49,048 nucleotides of DNA from Ruminococcus sp. (GTDB lineage Bacteria; Bacillota; Clostridia; Oscillospirales; Acutalibacteraceae), in assembly GCA_022511005.1 (NCBI GenBank), contig JAFLSJ010000004.1, forward strand, positions 1 to 49,048, given 5' to 3'. Position 1 is the stretch's first letter, and each line of letters begins with the position of its first letter. Of the stretch, positions 1-7,571 are shown in pieces. The notes beneath the pieces are model-generated. The model was not told the origin of the DNA. It saw only the letters and a program-made list of their open reading frames with translations, and searched no databases. Position numbers and translations under genes: made by a program.

Positions 1-961
1 GACCGCCCATAATTCCTGCAATAGCAACAGGTGTGTCGCCGTTGCAAATCATAAGAGTGTTTTCGTCAATGTTTCTGTCAACACCGTCAAGTGTTTTGAA
101 AACAAATGGCGTATCAAATCTTTTAATTCTGATTTTTTCAACTTTTCTTGAATCAAATGCATGCATTGGCTGTCCCATTTCAAGCATAAGGTAGTTTGTT
201 AAATCGGCAAGGAAGTTGATTCCTCTCATACCGCAGTAATAAAGTCTTATTCTCATATTTACGGGACTTACGTTTCTTGTAATGTTTTCAACCTGCAAAC
301 AGCTGTATCTCTGACAGAGTGGATCTTCAATTTTTAAATCAATTTTTGCAAGGTCATTATATTGAGATAAATCCTCTGTTTCAATTGGCTTTAACGGTCT
401 TTTTGCAAGAGATGCAAATTCTCTTGCTATACCGTAGTGCCCCCAAAGGTCAGGTCTGTTTGTAAGAGATTTATTGTCAACCTCAAATACAATATCGTCA
501 ATTTGGTAAATATCTTTAATATCAGTTCCGTTTGCAACATCGTCTGTAATTTCCATTATACCTGAGTTGTCGTCACTGATTCCTATTTCAGACTCACTAC
601 AGCACATTCCGTTTGACATAAAGCCTGCAAGGGGACGGGGCGCAATTGTGATTTCGCCCAGTTTTGCTCCAACCTTTGCAAAGGCAGTTTTCATACCCAC
701 TCTTACGTTCGGTGCTCCGCATACAACATCTGTAAGATCAGCTTCGCCTGCGTCAACCTTTAAAAGATGAAGCTTTTTGGAATCGGGGTGGGGGTCAACT
801 GATTTAATTTCTGCAACAACTACACCGCTCAAATCGGAACCTTTATAGAAAATTTCGTTTTCAACCTCAGCAGTAGAAAGAGAAAACTGATGTATAAGCT
901 CAACCTTATCAAGACCTTTTAAATCAACAAAGTCTTCAATCCAGTTCATTGATAAAAACAT
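1..961 (-). CDS. pheT: Phenylalanine--tRNA ligase beta subunit, 5' part (3' end outside window)
   Basis: This is the first 320 codons of the beta subunit of the heterotetrameric PheRS, which charges tRNA-Phe in the cytoplasm. The frame is open to the window edge, which explains its absence from the ORF track. The start MFLSMNWIEDFVDL has an AAAGGAG ribosome binding site. The N-terminal EMAP-II-like tRNA-binding domain is visible around residues 40-150 (DPHPDSKKLHLLKVD, VVCGAPNVR, MSNGMCCSESEIG). The last codons give AIAGIMGG, the conserved motif of the B3/B4 editing region. It lies 17 bp downstream of pheS in the same operon, so it should share the T-box control. The residues beyond about 320 cannot be judged. 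Confidence 0.95.
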   Translation of the reverse strand, partial: MFLSMNWIEDFVDLKGLDKVELIHQFSLSTAEVENEIFYKGSDLSGVVVAEIKSVDPHPDSKKLHLLKVDAGEADLTDVVCGAPNVRVGMKTAFAKVGAKLGEITIAPRPLAGFMSNGMCCSESEIGISDDNSGIMEITDDVANGTDIKDIYQIDDIVFEVDNKSLTNRPDLWGHYGIAREFASLAKRPLKPIETEDLSQYNDLAKIDLKIEDPLCQRYSCLQVENITRNVSPVNMRIRLYYCGMRGINFLADLTNYLMLEMGQPMHAFDSRKVEKIRIKRFDTPFVFKTLDGVDRNIDENTLMICNGDTPVAIAGIMGG

Positions 962-978
962 ATTCTTTTTCTCCTTTC

Positions 979-2031
979 TTATTCATCATCTGTAAACTGT
1001 GACAGCACTTTAAGACTGCCGCTGTTTAAATCTCTGATATCTTTAATACCGTATTTCATCATTGCAAGTCTTGTAAGTCCAAGACCGAATGCAAAGCCTG
1101 TGTATTTTTCAGGGTCGATTCCGCCCTCTTTAAGTACATTTGGGTGAATCATTCCGCAGGGGCAAAGCTCAAGCCAACCGCTGTGTTTACAGGAAGCACA
1201 GCCTTCGCCGCCGCAGATAAGACAGCTTATATCAAGCTCAAAGCCGGGTTCCACAAATGGGAAAAATCCGGGACGAAGTCTTACTTTGATTTCCTTTTGG
1301 AATACCTCCGAAAGCATTGTTTCCATAAAGAAAATAAGGTTTGAAATGGAAATATCTTTATCTACCATTACGCCTTCCATCTGGAAGAAAGTGTTTTCAT
1401 GGCAGGCGTCTGTTGCTTCGTTTCTAAAACATCTGCCGGGAAATATGGCTTTAATGGGAATATCCTTTTCTATTAAATTCTTGCTGTATTTTCTAAGTAT
1501 GGCATTTTGCGCCGCAGAGGTTTGTGATTTTAAAAGCTGTCCGTTTTCAAGATAATAAGTATCCTGCATATCACGGGCAGGGTGATGCTTCGGGATGTTT
1601 ACAGCCTCAAAACATTCATAATCGGTTACAACCTCGGGATAATCTTCAACTGTAAAGCCCATAGATTTAAAGATTTTTTCACACTGTCTTTGAACAAGCG
1701 TAATGGGATGATATGAGCCTCTTTCCAATGGGGCAGGAGTAGTAACGTCAAACAAAGGCATAGAAGCAATCTCTGCTTGAATTTCTTTTTCCTTTAATTC
1801 TGTGATTTTACTTTCAATTTTTTCAGTTGCATAGTTTTTCAGTTGGTTCACATCTGCACCGAAAGCTTTTTTTTCTTCTGCAGATAAATCTTTCATACCT
1901 TTTAAAAGCGCTGTAATACTGCCTTTTTTGCCAAGATATGCAACCCTGATTTTATCAAGGTCGTTAAGGTCATTAATGTCTGAAAGTTCTGCTTCCAGTT
2001 GATTTTTCAGGTTTAAAATTTTCTCGTCCAT
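979..2031 (-). CDS. pheS: Phenylalanine--tRNA ligase alpha subunit
   Basis: The 350-residue catalytic alpha subunit of PheRS is a class II aminoacyl-tRNA synthetase. It has an N-terminal coiled coil (about residues 1-90), motif 2 around FPGRCFRNEATDACHENTFF and motif 3 near FAFGLGLTRLAMMKYGI. The Phe/ATP pocket segment VEPGFELDISC is intact. A cysteine cluster (CLICGGEGCASC) sits at about residues 276-287, as in many Firmicutes enzymes. The length is normal for the family. A GGAGG site stands ahead of the ATG. It is followed 17 bp later by pheT and preceded by a T-box leader. Confidence 0.97.
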   Translation of the reverse strand: MDEKILNLKNQLEAELSDINDLNDLDKIRVAYLGKKGSITALLKGMKDLSAEEKKAFGADVNQLKNYATEKIESKITELKEKEIQAEIASMPLFDVTTPAPLERGSYHPITLVQRQCEKIFKSMGFTVEDYPEVVTDYECFEAVNIPKHHPARDMQDTYYLENGQLLKSQTSAAQNAILRKYSKNLIEKDIPIKAIFPGRCFRNEATDACHENTFFQMEGVMVDKDISISNLIFFMETMLSEVFQKEIKVRLRPGFFPFVEPGFELDISCLICGGEGCASCKHSGWLELCPCGMIHPNVLKEGGIDPEKYTGFAFGLGLTRLAMMKYGIKDIRDLNSGSLKVLSQFTDDE

Positions 2032-2049
2032 AAATTCCTCCGTTAAAAA

Positions 2050-2298
2050 TAAAAAATCCCTTTGTTTTTAAACAAAGGGACGAATATAATCCGCGGTACC
2101 ACCCTGGTTTTTGCATCATTAAGAGCAAACACTCCTTTGGCAAGTAACGGTGCCCGCCGTTGAAGCCTACTGAAAATTTTCAGCCTCACCACTCAGAAGG
2201 GAACTTCATCTGTTTTGTGCATATCTGCCTTACAGCCATGGACAGATTCTCTTAAATGCAGTTATAAACAAACTACTTTCTTCGTCACAGTGTTATCT
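2050..2298 (-). promoter_or_regulatory. T-box leader of pheST
   Basis: On the minus strand the pheS leader contains the diagnostic T-box sequence AGGGTGGTACCGCGG (2091-2105). It is followed by an intrinsic terminator whose stem is TCCCTTTGTTT/AAACAAAGGGA with a run of T residues (2050-2080). Uncharged tRNA-Phe is expected to pair with the T-box and favour the antiterminator, so that pheST is transcribed when phenylalanine charging falls. TTC codons occur in the predicted lower stem I (GTTCCCTTCTGAGTGG), which fits a Phe specifier. I did not fold the element to decide which TTC is read. Confidence 0.92.
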
Positions 2299-2304
2299 TT
2301 TAGA

Positions 2305-2333
2305 ATAATAACATTTTACTTTTGTTTTTGCAA
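2305..2333 (-). promoter_or_regulatory. Predicted sigma-A promoter of the pheST T-box transcript
   Basis: On the minus strand TTGCAA (-35, 2328-2333) and TATTAT (-10, 2305-2310) are separated by exactly 17 bp. Transcription would start near 2298, at the beginning of the T-box leader. It is back to back with the promoter of the plus-strand gene at 2401. Confidence 0.7.
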
Positions 2334-2341
2334 GAGTTTTA

Positions 2342-2370
2342 TTGAAAAAAACTATATTTTGTGTTATCAT
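2342..2370 (+). promoter_or_regulatory. Predicted sigma-A promoter for the 2401-4388 gene run
   Basis: TTGAAA (2342-2347) and TATCAT (2365-2370) are separated by 17 bp, about 30 bp before an AAGGAG ribosome binding site and the ATG at 2401. It diverges from the pheS promoter, with the two -35 boxes only 8 bp apart. Confidence 0.6.
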
Positions 2371-2400
2371 AAATCAATAATATATTAAGGAGATAGATGT

Positions 2401-2958
2401 ATGGATGTTTTTATTGAACAGGTAATTAAAAGAAAAAGGAATGTAAAAAGCATTGCAATTATCGTTTTAGTTTTAAGCTTATTGATTTTAGCTCCCGTAA
2501 TTTGCTGTTTGCTTGCTTTTGTGATTACCCCTTACTTTGTGTATATAGGTTTGTTTGTTTTTATAATCGGAATTTATCTTGCATGGTATTTTATTACAGG
2601 TCAGAGGATTGAGTACGAATATTCGGTAGCCTCAGGAACTCTTGATATTTCAAAAATTATTTCCAAAAGAAAAAGAAAAAGAGTAACAAAGATAGAAATT
2701 GCAGATATTGACCTTTTCTGCAAGATTACGGATAAAAGAATTAACGAAAGAAAATATCAGAAGCAATTTATGGCGGCAGCTGACCCTAATGATAAGGAAA
2801 ACACATATTGTGTTGTATATCACAGCACTGCATACGGAAGAACAATTTTAACATTTACTCCCAATGAAAAAATAAGAGAGGGTATGAAACCCTATTTAAA
2901 AAAGGAAATAATGCTTGAAATGTTCTATAATAGAGGATCGAGAAATGGAACTTATTGA
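2401..2958 (+). CDS. Small two-helix membrane protein (DUF6106-like)
   Basis: A 185-residue protein of unknown function. After a basic N-terminus (IKRKRNVKS) there are two hydrophobic segments at about residues 17-39 and 45-66. A cytoplasmic, lysine/arginine-rich domain follows (SKRKRKRVTKIEIADI). The overall plan and the start MDVFIEQ resemble a family of Firmicutes membrane proteins that I recall as DUF6106; this could not be checked. The AAGGAG site 8 bp upstream fixes the start. The stop overlaps the following gene by 14 bp, so the two are probably translationally coupled. No enzymatic motif is visible. Confidence 0.75.
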   Translation: MDVFIEQVIKRKRNVKSIAIIVLVLSLLILAPVICCLLAFVITPYFVYIGLFVFIIGIYLAWYFITGQRIEYEYSVASGTLDISKIISKRKRKRVTKIEIADIDLFCKITDKRINERKYQKQFMAAADPNDKENTYCVVYHSTAYGRTILTFTPNEKIREGMKPYLKKEIMLEMFYNRGSRNGTY

Positions 2959-3817
2959 TAATTTAGTTGTAAAGGAAGCACTTGTAAAAAGAGAAAAAGA
3001 CTCCAACAAAGGTACTTTTGGCTCTTTGCTTACCATTTGCGGAAGTTATTCTATGGCAGGAGCAGGGATTTTGGCAGGAAAGGGTGCTTTAAGAAGCGGT
3101 ATAGGTCTTTTAAAAATGGCTTTACCCGAGAGTATTTATCCCATTATTGCATGGGCAATTTTTGAAAGCGTTTATTATCCTTTAAAGGGAAATGAAAGCG
3201 GAACGCTTAGTAAAAAAGAGACGCCTTTTCTTTTGAAAAAGGCAGATGAATGCAGAGCAGTTTTAATAGGATGCGGTATGCAAAATAACAGCGATACAAG
3301 GTTTATTACAAGGTCTTTTATTGAAAGGTGCAGTAAGCCTTTGATTCTTGATGCTGACGCTTTAAATTCAATTGCAGATGATGTGAGTATTTTGAAAAAT
3401 GCTAACTCTCCCGTAATTATTACCCCTCACCCGGGAGAAATGGCACGGCTTATTAATAATACAGTTTCTTACGTTCAGGAGAACAGGGAAGAGGTCGCAA
3501 AAGCTTTTGCAAAAGAAAACAGAGTTTATGTTGTACTTAAGGGATATAAAACCATAGTGGCAACACCTGACGGCAGAGCAAAAGTTAATAATACTGGAAA
3601 CCCGGGAATGGCAACAGGAGGCAGCGGAGATGTTCTTGCCGGTATTATTTCATCTTTAGTTGCTCAAAATCCGGCAAAGTCTTTTGAGTGTGCATGTGCA
3701 GGAGTCTATGTTCACGGTCTTGCAGGGGACATTGCAAAGGATAAATTGGGAGAGATTTCTATGCTTCCAACTGATTTAATCGATTGTTTGCCCGAGGCTT
3801 TTAAAAAGTGTAATTAA
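2945..3817 (+). CDS. nnrD: ADP-dependent (S)-NAD(P)H-hydrate dehydratase (NnrD/YjeF C-terminal type)
   Basis: A ribokinase-fold dehydratase that repairs hydrated NADH/NADPH at the expense of ADP or ATP. The start at 2945 (MELIDNLVV) has AGAGGA upstream and fits the family better than the longer track start. Visible motifs are KGTFGSLLTICGSYSMAGA near residue 25 (nucleotide/NADHX binding), LILDADALN in mid-protein, VIITPHPGEMARL, and the C-terminal NPGMATGGSGDVLAGIIS with the catalytic Asp. At 290 residues it is the stand-alone dehydratase, without the N-terminal epimerase domain found in the fused YjeF form. It overlaps the upstream membrane-protein gene. Confidence 0.93.
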   Translation: MELIDNLVVKEALVKREKDSNKGTFGSLLTICGSYSMAGAGILAGKGALRSGIGLLKMALPESIYPIIAWAIFESVYYPLKGNESGTLSKKETPFLLKKADECRAVLIGCGMQNNSDTRFITRSFIERCSKPLILDADALNSIADDVSILKNANSPVIITPHPGEMARLINNTVSYVQENREEVAKAFAKENRVYVVLKGYKTIVATPDGRAKVNNTGNPGMATGGSGDVLAGIISSLVAQNPAKSFECACAGVYVHGLAGDIAKDKLGEISMLPTDLIDCLPEAFKKCN

Positions 3818-3857
3818 AAATTTGTCAAAGACATATAGTATTAAAAAGGAGGCTTAT

Positions 3858-4388
3858 ATGAAAAGGCTTTTCTCTTTAATTTTATGTGTCTTTTTTATTT
3901 GTATAATTGTTACCGGTTTTACTTCTTGCAGTGAAGCTGAAACACAGCCCCAACTACCTGTAACGGATTTTGGCGGTGAGATTTGTGTTAATACAAACAA
4001 TACCCAAATCAAGGGGAGTTTTTCAAACAATCGTCAGGGAGTAATGACTTTAACTGTTAATTCCCCCGACAGCATAAAGGGAATGAAGTATGAATACAAA
4101 GATGAACTGCTTACAATTAATTTTGAGGGTATAATTACCGAGACGGTTTTGGGGAATTTACCTCAGGATAACTTTGTAAGATTGCTTTATGACTGTATGT
4201 TTAATCTTAATAATGAAGAAAATATAAATCTAAGTTCATTTGATGAACAATCAGCAGTTTATAATGTTAAGTCAAGTGAAAATACATATAAGGTTTACAC
4301 CATAACAGATACAGGCATTATTGCAAAAATAGAATGTGACGCTATGCAGGCAGAGTTTTCTGCTCAGGAGCAGTTTAAAGAAGAATAA
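3858..4388 (+). CDS. Putative lipoprotein of unknown function
   Basis: The ATG at 3858 follows AAAGGAGG and opens with a lipoprotein signal peptide (MKRLFSLILCVFFICIIVTGFTSC), giving an acylated Cys at residue 24 after cleavage by signal peptidase II. The track start at 3822 lacks a ribosome binding site and would bury the signal. The mature part of about 150 residues is rich in beta-strand patterns (GSFSNNRQGVMTLTVNSP, MKYEYKDELLTINFEG). It recalls LolA-like lipid-binding folds, but no motif confirms this. It lies 40 bp after nnrD and probably shares its transcript. Confidence 0.8.
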   Translation: MKRLFSLILCVFFICIIVTGFTSCSEAETQPQLPVTDFGGEICVNTNNTQIKGSFSNNRQGVMTLTVNSPDSIKGMKYEYKDELLTINFEGIITETVLGNLPQDNFVRLLYDCMFNLNNEENINLSSFDEQSAVYNVKSSENTYKVYTITDTGIIAKIECDAMQAEFSAQEQFKEE

Positions 4389-4504
4389 AATAAAAATATT
4401 CACCCATTGTTAAAAATTCAAATAATATGTAACAGGCTGTATAAGAAGAATTTATGTGGCAAAAATATTATTAAAGAATTTTAACTTTATGGAGCGTGAA
4501 TAAA

Positions 4505-4852
4505 TTGACTGTTAAACGAGGAGATATTTATTATGCCGATTTAAGTCCTGTTATTGGCTCTGAACAAGGAGGAATAAGACCTGTTTTGATTGTGCAGAAT
4601 GATGTAGGAAATCGCTTCAGCCCAACAGTTATTGCCGCTGCAATTACAAGTCAGCAGTCTAAGGCTAATCTTCCTACTCATATTTCTATAAATGCTGTGG
4701 AAAGCGGATTATCTAAGGACAGCGTTGTGCTTTTGGAACAGGTTAGAACTATTGATAAAAAACGCTTGAAAGAAAAAATGGGAACAGTAGATGAAAACTC
4801 TATGGGTGAAATAGACAAAGCGATTTCAATTTCTTTTGGTTTAAACGGTTAA
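4505..4852 (+). CDS. mazF: MazF/PemK-family mRNA endoribonuclease toxin
   Basis: A 115-residue MazF/NdoA-type sequence-specific mRNA interferase. The N-terminal signature is [21 protein letters not shown], followed by RPVLIVQND and an AAITSQ segment. These contain the Arg and Thr of the active site. The start I prefer is TTG 4505, because GGAG (4491-4494) is 10 nt away from it and only 1 nt from the GTG 4496 of the track. It also gives the usual MTVKRGD beginning and family length. No MazE-like antitoxin ORF fits in the 107 bp upstream, and no alr gene is nearby. The toxin is thus either orphan or paired with a distant antitoxin. Confidence 0.93.
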   Translation: MTVKRGDIYYADLSPVIGSEQGGIRPVLIVQNDVGNRFSPTVIAAAITSQQSKANLPTHISINAVESGLSKDSVVLLEQVRTIDKKRLKEKMGTVDENSMGEIDKAISISFGLNG

Positions 4853-4882
4853 TAACGGCTTACATATATGTAGGCTGAAAAT

Positions 4883-4910
4883 AGGCACTGCGTAAGCAGT
4901 GCCTTCTTTA
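4883..4910 (+). terminator. Intrinsic terminator after mazF
   Basis: AGGCACTGC-gtaa-GCAGTGCCT is a perfect 9-bp stem followed by TCTTTA. The reverse strand continues TATTTTC, so it may also terminate the convergent catalase transcript. Confidence 0.8.
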
Positions 4911-5005
4911 TACTTTATAGGAAATTGCTCGGAAACAGCTGGGCATAAATGAGTGTTTTTATATGGTGCTGTCTGCTCAAATAGGTGCAGCCCACCGGCT
5001 GCTTT

Positions 5006-5674
5006 TTATTTGAATGCAGGTGCTTTGAAATTTGAATCTGCAAAAGCGTCACCGTTGGGTGATGGCTCTGACATACTGAAATACATTCTTGCGGCCTTTG
5101 TTGTTCCGAAATCTCTGTTTGAGCCTGTGTTTTGTACCTTGTTGAATGCTTCTCTGAACATTGCGTTGTGTGCTTCTTCTCTGTTTAATAAAAAGTCGAT
5201 AGTTTCTCTTACCTTTTTGTCCTCAATCTGTCTGTAAAGATATTCGTAAACTACTTTTGCTCTTTGCTCAGATGCAATATTTGAAAGCAGATCTGCACAT
5301 AAATCGCCTGTTACTGTAACATAGTCGCCTGTCCAGGAGTAACCTGATGCGTTGATTAAGCCTGGGTTAAGTCCTAAAATTACGTGAGACTGAATTTCTC
5401 CTGCTTCAACCTGTGTATAATCAACATCGTGTCCGTTTAACAGATTAATTGTCTGAGCTACCATTTCCATATGACCTAATTCTTCTGCGGCAATATCAAG
5501 GAAAAGGTCTTTGATTTCAGGATCTTTAATTCTGAAACTCTGTGACATATACTGCATAGCGGCTTTAAGCTCACCGTTTCCGCCGCCTAATTGCTCTTGT
5601 AAAAGTACGGCATACTGTGGGTTTGGCTTTTCTACTGCAACAGGGTGAAAAAGTTGTTTTTCGTGTTTAAACAT
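5006..5674 (-). CDS. Manganese catalase (CotJC family)
   Basis: A 222-residue non-haem, di-manganese catalase that disproportionates hydrogen peroxide. It is a four-helix-bundle ferritin-like protein. Visible metal ligand motifs are GELKAAMQYMSQ (Glu near residue 35), AAEELGHMEMV (Glu and His), SEQRAKVVYEYL and NREEAHNAMF (Glu and His). The length and motifs match the short CotJC type associated with clostridial and bacillar spore coats; cotJA/cotJB partners are not next to it. AAAGGAG precedes the ATG. It stands alone on its strand. A spore-coat location is inferred from the family only. Confidence 0.93.
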   Translation of the reverse strand: MFKHEKQLFHPVAVEKPNPQYAVLLQEQLGGGNGELKAAMQYMSQSFRIKDPEIKDLFLDIAAEELGHMEMVAQTINLLNGHDVDYTQVEAGEIQSHVILGLNPGLINASGYSWTGDYVTVTGDLCADLLSNIASEQRAKVVYEYLYRQIEDKKVRETIDFLLNREEAHNAMFREAFNKVQNTGSNRDFGTTKAARMYFSMSEPSPNGDAFADSNFKAPAFK

Positions 5675-5799
5675 AATATAATCTCCTTTCTTATTTTCAA
5701 TTTTATTGTTTGAAAATACTCTTATATTATGCCAATAACAATTTTACAAAAGCTAATAAAATTTAATATTAAATAATAACAAAAAAATTAAATTAATAC

Positions 5800-5828
5800 T
5801 TGATTTTTTCACAAATAAATTGTAAAAT
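5800..5828 (+). promoter_or_regulatory. Predicted promoter of tRNA-Leu
   Basis: TTGATT (5800-5805) and TAAAAT (5823-5828) are separated by 17 bp and lie 30 bp ahead of the tRNA. The surrounding DNA is very AT-rich. Confidence 0.6.
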
Positions 5829-5858
5829 ATAAAAGTTGAACAATTTAAGTTAAAAAAT

Positions 5859-5942
5859 GCGGGTGTGGCGGAATTGGCAGACGCGCTAGATTTAGGTTCT
5901 AGTGGCAACACCGTGCAGGTTCAAGTCCTGTCACCCGCACCA
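5859..5942 (+). tRNA. tRNA-Leu (anticodon UAG)
   Basis: The sequence folds as a class II tRNA. It has acceptor stem GCGGGTG/CACCCGC, a D-arm with GGCAGAC, anticodon stem CTAGA/TCTAG around the loop TTTAGGT (anticodon TAG at 5893-5895), a long variable arm (TGGCAACACCGTG), T-arm GGTTCAAGTCC and an encoded CCA end. It reads CUA and probably other CUN leucine codons. Confidence 0.97.
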
Positions 5943-5946
5943 AATT

Positions 5947-5998
5947 AAAAGCTACATTTTACCCTTGGAAAGCAAGGTTGAAATGTAGCTTTTCTTTT
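5947..5998 (+). terminator. Terminator of tRNA-Leu
   Basis: A 13-bp stem (AAAAGCTACATTT/AAATGTAGCTTTT) encloses a smaller nested hairpin (CCTTG/CAAGG) and is followed by CTTTT. It directly follows the tRNA. Confidence 0.8.
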
Positions 5999-6100
5999 GA
6001 GAAAATATAAAATCGTTTTTAACTCGGAAGGTATCAAGAAACCAATACGGGAACAGCGGTTTAAAGTTGCAGCTATTGACTGTCAGCAATACCGTAATTG

Positions 6101-6289
6101 ATATATAATGCGATCCATCAGGCGGAGAGCTAAGCCTACAGTGATAACATTAAGTTCGATATTCCACATAGCATGAGAAGCGGAAAGACGGTATTGAATC
6201 ACTTGCAGTTTCTCGGCTACACCAAAGGAGAAGATGGATAACTGCAAATCGTTCCGGAAGAAGTAGAAATTGTTAAGAAAGATATTTGA
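6101..6289 (+). pseudogene. Relic of a large serine recombinase
   Basis: Reading one frame through stop codons gives NAIHQAES*AYSDNIKF, then SMRSGKTVLNHLQFLGYTKG and IVPEEVEIVKK. This matches the part of large serine recombinases where the catalytic domain joins the recombinase domain (typical form: AQEES-S-SENIKFG..SMRSGK....FLGYTKGEDG..IVPEEAEIV). At least two in-frame stops (near 6131 and at 6239) and the loss of both ends make it non-functional. It probably marks a former mobile element next to tRNA-Leu. The 100 bp before it also looks foreign, but I could not assign it. Confidence 0.75.
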
Positions 6290-6298
6290 GTTTTATTT

Positions 6299-7174
6299 TC
6301 AAGTAAATGTGTTTTTAATCTCATCAATCAACAGCTCCGCAATCGGGCTGAATACCTGATATCTTTTCCAAATAATAAACATTTTTGATTCGAGCGTTGG
6401 AGTTAAAGGGCGGAAACAAAGCTCACTTTCATTTCCGGTGTCTGCAAGGCGGTCAAAGGTCAAAAGCAGACAGTTGCCTGCTTTTACAAATACAGTTCCG
6501 TTATAGAACAGATTGACCGTTCCGGTAATATTCAGTTCATCGAGTTTCTCTCCGCACCATCTTGGAAAATCAGCCTCCAGCGACTGAGGAGAGGAAATCA
6601 GATCATAACCGATCAGATCGTCCACTGTAACCGACTGTATTTTTGCCAATGGACAGTCCTTTCGCATCACCACACCCCAAGTATTAGCTACCGGAAGTTC
6701 AATATAGTTGTATTTTTGAAGATTTGGAGGCTCTACAATGACGGCAAAATCCAGAAGACCACGATCGAGACGCTCTGCAACCTGGACCGTATCCCCGCTT
6801 AAAATATGGTATTTAAGCAGCGGATAGCGTTCTCTAAATTTACGAATGATTTCGGCAAGGTACCGTATTTGATGTGATTCGGCGCAGCCAATGTAAACGT
6901 CGCCGCCTGTGATTTCGTTCATCGCCCTAAATTCATCTGTGGTTTTATCAACCATAGAGAGGATATCTTCCGCTCGTTTGCGTAGTAGCATTCCTTCATC
7001 AGTCAAGTGAATGCTTGCACTTCCGCGTCGGAACAGTTTTTTGCCCAGTTCCTCCTCCAGATCCTTCATTTGTTTGGATAGCGTTGGCTGAGACACATGA
7101 AGCCTCTCTGACGCCCGCGTCATATTCTCCTCACGAGCGATTTCCAAGAAATATCTAAGCACTCGGATTTCCAT
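6299..7174 (-). CDS. LysR-family transcriptional regulator
   Basis: A 291-residue LysR-type regulator. The N-terminal winged helix-turn-helix is clear (FLEIAREENMTRASERLHVSQPTLSKQMKDLE), followed by the effector-binding domain from about residue 90 (GDVYIGCAES). I chose the third in-frame ATG, giving MEIRVLRYF, because GGGAG lies 8 nt ahead of it and the helix-turn-helix then starts at the usual position. It is transcribed away from the small protein and hydrolase genes at 7314-8535. A perfect inverted repeat lies in the shared region, so that operon is its likely target. The DNA is more GC-rich than neighbouring host genes. The effector is unknown. Confidence 0.93.
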   Translation of the reverse strand: MEIRVLRYFLEIAREENMTRASERLHVSQPTLSKQMKDLEEELGKKLFRRGSASIHLTDEGMLLRKRAEDILSMVDKTTDEFRAMNEITGGDVYIGCAESHQIRYLAEIIRKFRERYPLLKYHILSGDTVQVAERLDRGLLDFAVIVEPPNLQKYNYIELPVANTWGVVMRKDCPLAKIQSVTVDDLIGYDLISSPQSLEADFPRWCGEKLDELNITGTVNLFYNGTVFVKAGNCLLLTFDRLADTGNESELCFRPLTPTLESKMFIIWKRYQVFSPIAELLIDEIKNTFT

Positions 7175-7204
7175 CTGCATCACTCCCATTTCTTATCATC
7201 CTTT

Positions 7205-7233
7205 ATTATACTTTGCTGTGTTATTCTCGTCAA
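7205..7233 (-). promoter_or_regulatory. Predicted promoter of the LysR regulator
   Basis: On the minus strand TTGACG (7228-7233) and TATAAT (7205-7210) are separated by 17 bp. The -35 box sits in the middle of the inverted repeat 7218-7242, which suggests negative autoregulation. Confidence 0.7.
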
Positions 7234-7242
7234 GAATAACAC
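7218..7242. promoter_or_regulatory. Inverted repeat, probable LysR operator
   Basis: GTGTTATTCT-cgtca-AGAATAACAC has two perfect 10-bp arms and a 5-bp spacer, and contains the T-N11-A core of LysR sites. Its centre is about 66 bp upstream of the predicted start of the hydrolase transcript, the usual place of the LysR recognition site, and it covers the regulator's own -35 box. Confidence 0.7.
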
Positions 7243-7260
7243 GATATTATTTATAAGTAT

Positions 7261-7289
7261 TAGACATATCTAAAGAGAGAGGGTATAAT
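7261..7289 (+). promoter_or_regulatory. Predicted promoter of the small-protein/hydrolase operon
   Basis: TAGACA (7261-7266) and a perfect TATAAT (7284-7289) are separated by 17 bp, 12 bp before the GGAGG of the first gene. Confidence 0.7.
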
Positions 7290-7313
7290 AAAAAACGTAA
7301 GGAGGCGATGTAT

Positions 7314-7571
7314 ATGGCCCGTGCGGAAGATAGGGAAGGAAGTCTGTATCAGAACTTGATTGATGCAGGATATAGCGAAGTAGAGGCCAATCAGTGTCTA
7401 CTCCTTGCCGGAAACGGTGAATGGATGAAAATCTGTAAGATGCTTGCAAAGCAAAAAACGGTGTTGTTGGCCGCACTTCACAAAAGCGAAAAGCAAATAG
7501 ACTGTTTGGATTTTCTGGTATACGAAATCAATAAAAAACATAATCTTGGAGGTAAGCAAAATGTTAGATGA
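7314..7571 (+). CDS. Small protein of unknown function coupled to the hydrolase
   Basis: An 85-residue soluble protein. I chose ATG 7314 rather than 7308 because it is 8 nt from GGAGG, while 7308 is only 2 nt away. The sequence is helical and charged. Its first part (YQNLIDAGYSEVEANQCLLLAGNGEW) looks like a short helical domain, and the second (KTVLLAALHKSEKQIDCLDFLVYEINKK) like a helix with coiled-coil character. Its stop codon overlaps the hydrolase start by 11 bp, so the products are translationally coupled and may act together. I do not recognise the family. Confidence 0.75.
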   Translation: MARAEDREGSLYQNLIDAGYSEVEANQCLLLAGNGEWMKICKMLAKQKTVLLAALHKSEKQIDCLDFLVYEINKKHNLGGKQNVR

